Shown here: in pieces, positions 39,586-39,712 of the stretch | How positions within the stretch are numbered: the stretch's first letter is position 1 | Layout of the letters: every line of letters begins with the position of its first letter | DNA from: a virus | Reading direction: 5' to 3' (one strand) | Length of the DNA: 39,712 nucleotides | Virus record (IMG/VR): IMGVR_UViG_3300045972_000620 | Span: 1-39,712 of that record | The notes under the pieces: generated by a model | What the model saw: the letters and a program-made list of their open reading frames with translations, nothing else | Databases searched by the model: none | What the model was told of the DNA's origin: nothing | Translations under genes and position numbers: made by a program

Positions 39586-39712
39586 GCCATTCAGGCCCTT
39601 GATGGTAACGAAGGTTTGCATTTCTCCACGTCGGATCAGCAAGGTCACATTGCTACCTTTCTCGAACTGGGCGAGGAGCTTGTTGAACTGATCAACCGTC
39701 TTGATCTCCGTA
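39580..39712 (-). CDS. mucD: MucD/DegP-type periplasmic serine protease, C-terminal end (host gene, runs off window)
   Basis: The leftward frame reads TEIKTVDQFNKLLAQFEKG...VTLLIRRGEMQTFVTIKGLNGS and stops. This is the end of the second PDZ domain in HtrA/DegP-family proteases. The stop codon is supplied by phage DNA: the reconstructed host gene would end GLNGAN, and the integrated one ends GLNGS, one residue shorter. Function should be kept, since only the last residues change. Confidence 0.85.
   Translation of the reverse strand, partial: TEIKTVDQFNKLLAQFEKGSNVTLLIRRGEMQTFVTIKGLNGS
39586..39604. repeat. Right attachment site (att core) inside mucD
   Basis: GCCATTCAGGCCCTTGATG pairs with the left copy (106..124), 17 of 19 identical. 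It encodes IKGLNG on the minus strand. The site is protein-coding and not in a tRNA gene, which is less usual for a P2-like phage. Confidence 0.85.

Larger units (their letters stand above)
106..39604. mobile_element. Complete P2-like prophage
   Basis: The element is bounded by 19-bp imperfect direct repeats (106..124 and 39586..39604). It contains recognisable counterparts of P2 head genes Q, P, O, N, M, L, X, tail genes R, S, V, W, J, I, H, FI, FII, E, E', T, U, D, a lysis cassette, a repressor, an Ogr-like activator and an integrase. All structural genes are open and of normal length, so nothing I can see makes it defective. It differs from P2 in its replication module (TOPRIM-helicase instead of a rolling-circle gpA), in the position of the ogr-like gene, and in several cargo genes. 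Confidence 0.95.

Noticed and set aside
1-39712. CRISPR arrays, tRNA or rRNA genes, insertion sequences
   Set aside because: No regularly spaced repeats with unique spacers, no cloverleaf-type sequence at the attachment site and no transposase frame were seen.

Overview
This window is an essentially complete P2-like (Peduovirus-type) temperate myophage integrated in the chromosome of a high-GC betaproteobacterium. I infer Rhodocyclales (Dechloromonas/Azonexus-like) from the split host operon (mucD/degP followed by a glutaredoxin-family gene), the base composition and the style of the phage proteins; no species marker is present. The prophage spans about 39.5 kb (106..39604) and is bounded by a 19-bp imperfect direct repeat (17/19 identical). 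The repeat lies in the last codons of mucD: the mucD C-terminus remains at the right end (minus strand), and the glutaredoxin-family gene that once overlapped it is at the left end (minus strand).

Layout, left to right. (i) 125-2330: non-essential-looking left arm with an AT-rich island bounded by 25-bp inverted repeats, a small anchored exported protein and an adenine methyltransferase. (ii) 2467-10751: head genes in P2 order, Q and P leftward, then O, N, M, L, X rightward, with an SGNH-hydrolase gene of different base composition inserted between M and L. (iii) 10756-12930: lysis cassette with two small membrane proteins (holin/antiholin candidates), a muramidase, a small unknown gene, and Rz with a nested Rz1. 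(iv) 12914-25047: tail genes R, S, V, W, J, I, H-like fibre, two small genes, FI, FII, E with its -1 frameshift extension, T, U and D. (v) 25123-27593: regulatory region with an Arc-like regulator, a leftward XRE repressor facing a rightward ribbon-helix-helix protein, a YdaT-like protein and an Ogr/Delta-type zinc-finger late activator. (vi) 27675-37965: a long rightward early operon in which nearly every gene overlaps the next by 1-14 bases. It begins with a zinc-finger/TOPRIM/helicase replication protein in place of P2's rolling-circle gpA and runs through about ten small orphan genes. It then carries a C5 cytosine methyltransferase with five internal repeats, an ASCH-domain protein and a DndC-like PAPS-reductase-family protein. 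(vii) 37952-39383: a candidate excisionase facing the tyrosine integrase, then attachment-site DNA.

How it works together. The repressor/RHH pair probably sets lysis versus lysogeny. The early operon replicates and possibly modifies phage DNA. The Ogr-like protein would then switch on the late operons through a 27-bp dyad (CGGSWGTA-N11-YACACCCG). I find this dyad at exactly the three intergenic gaps where P2 has late promoters: the P/O divergent gap, before V and before FI. The most noteworthy signals are this late-operator set, the insertion site in mucD, the SGNH hydrolase insert, the tandem duplication inside gpD, the E/E' slippery heptamer, and the DNA-modification cluster (Dam, repeat-bearing C5 methyltransferase, solitary DndC-like protein, ASCH protein).
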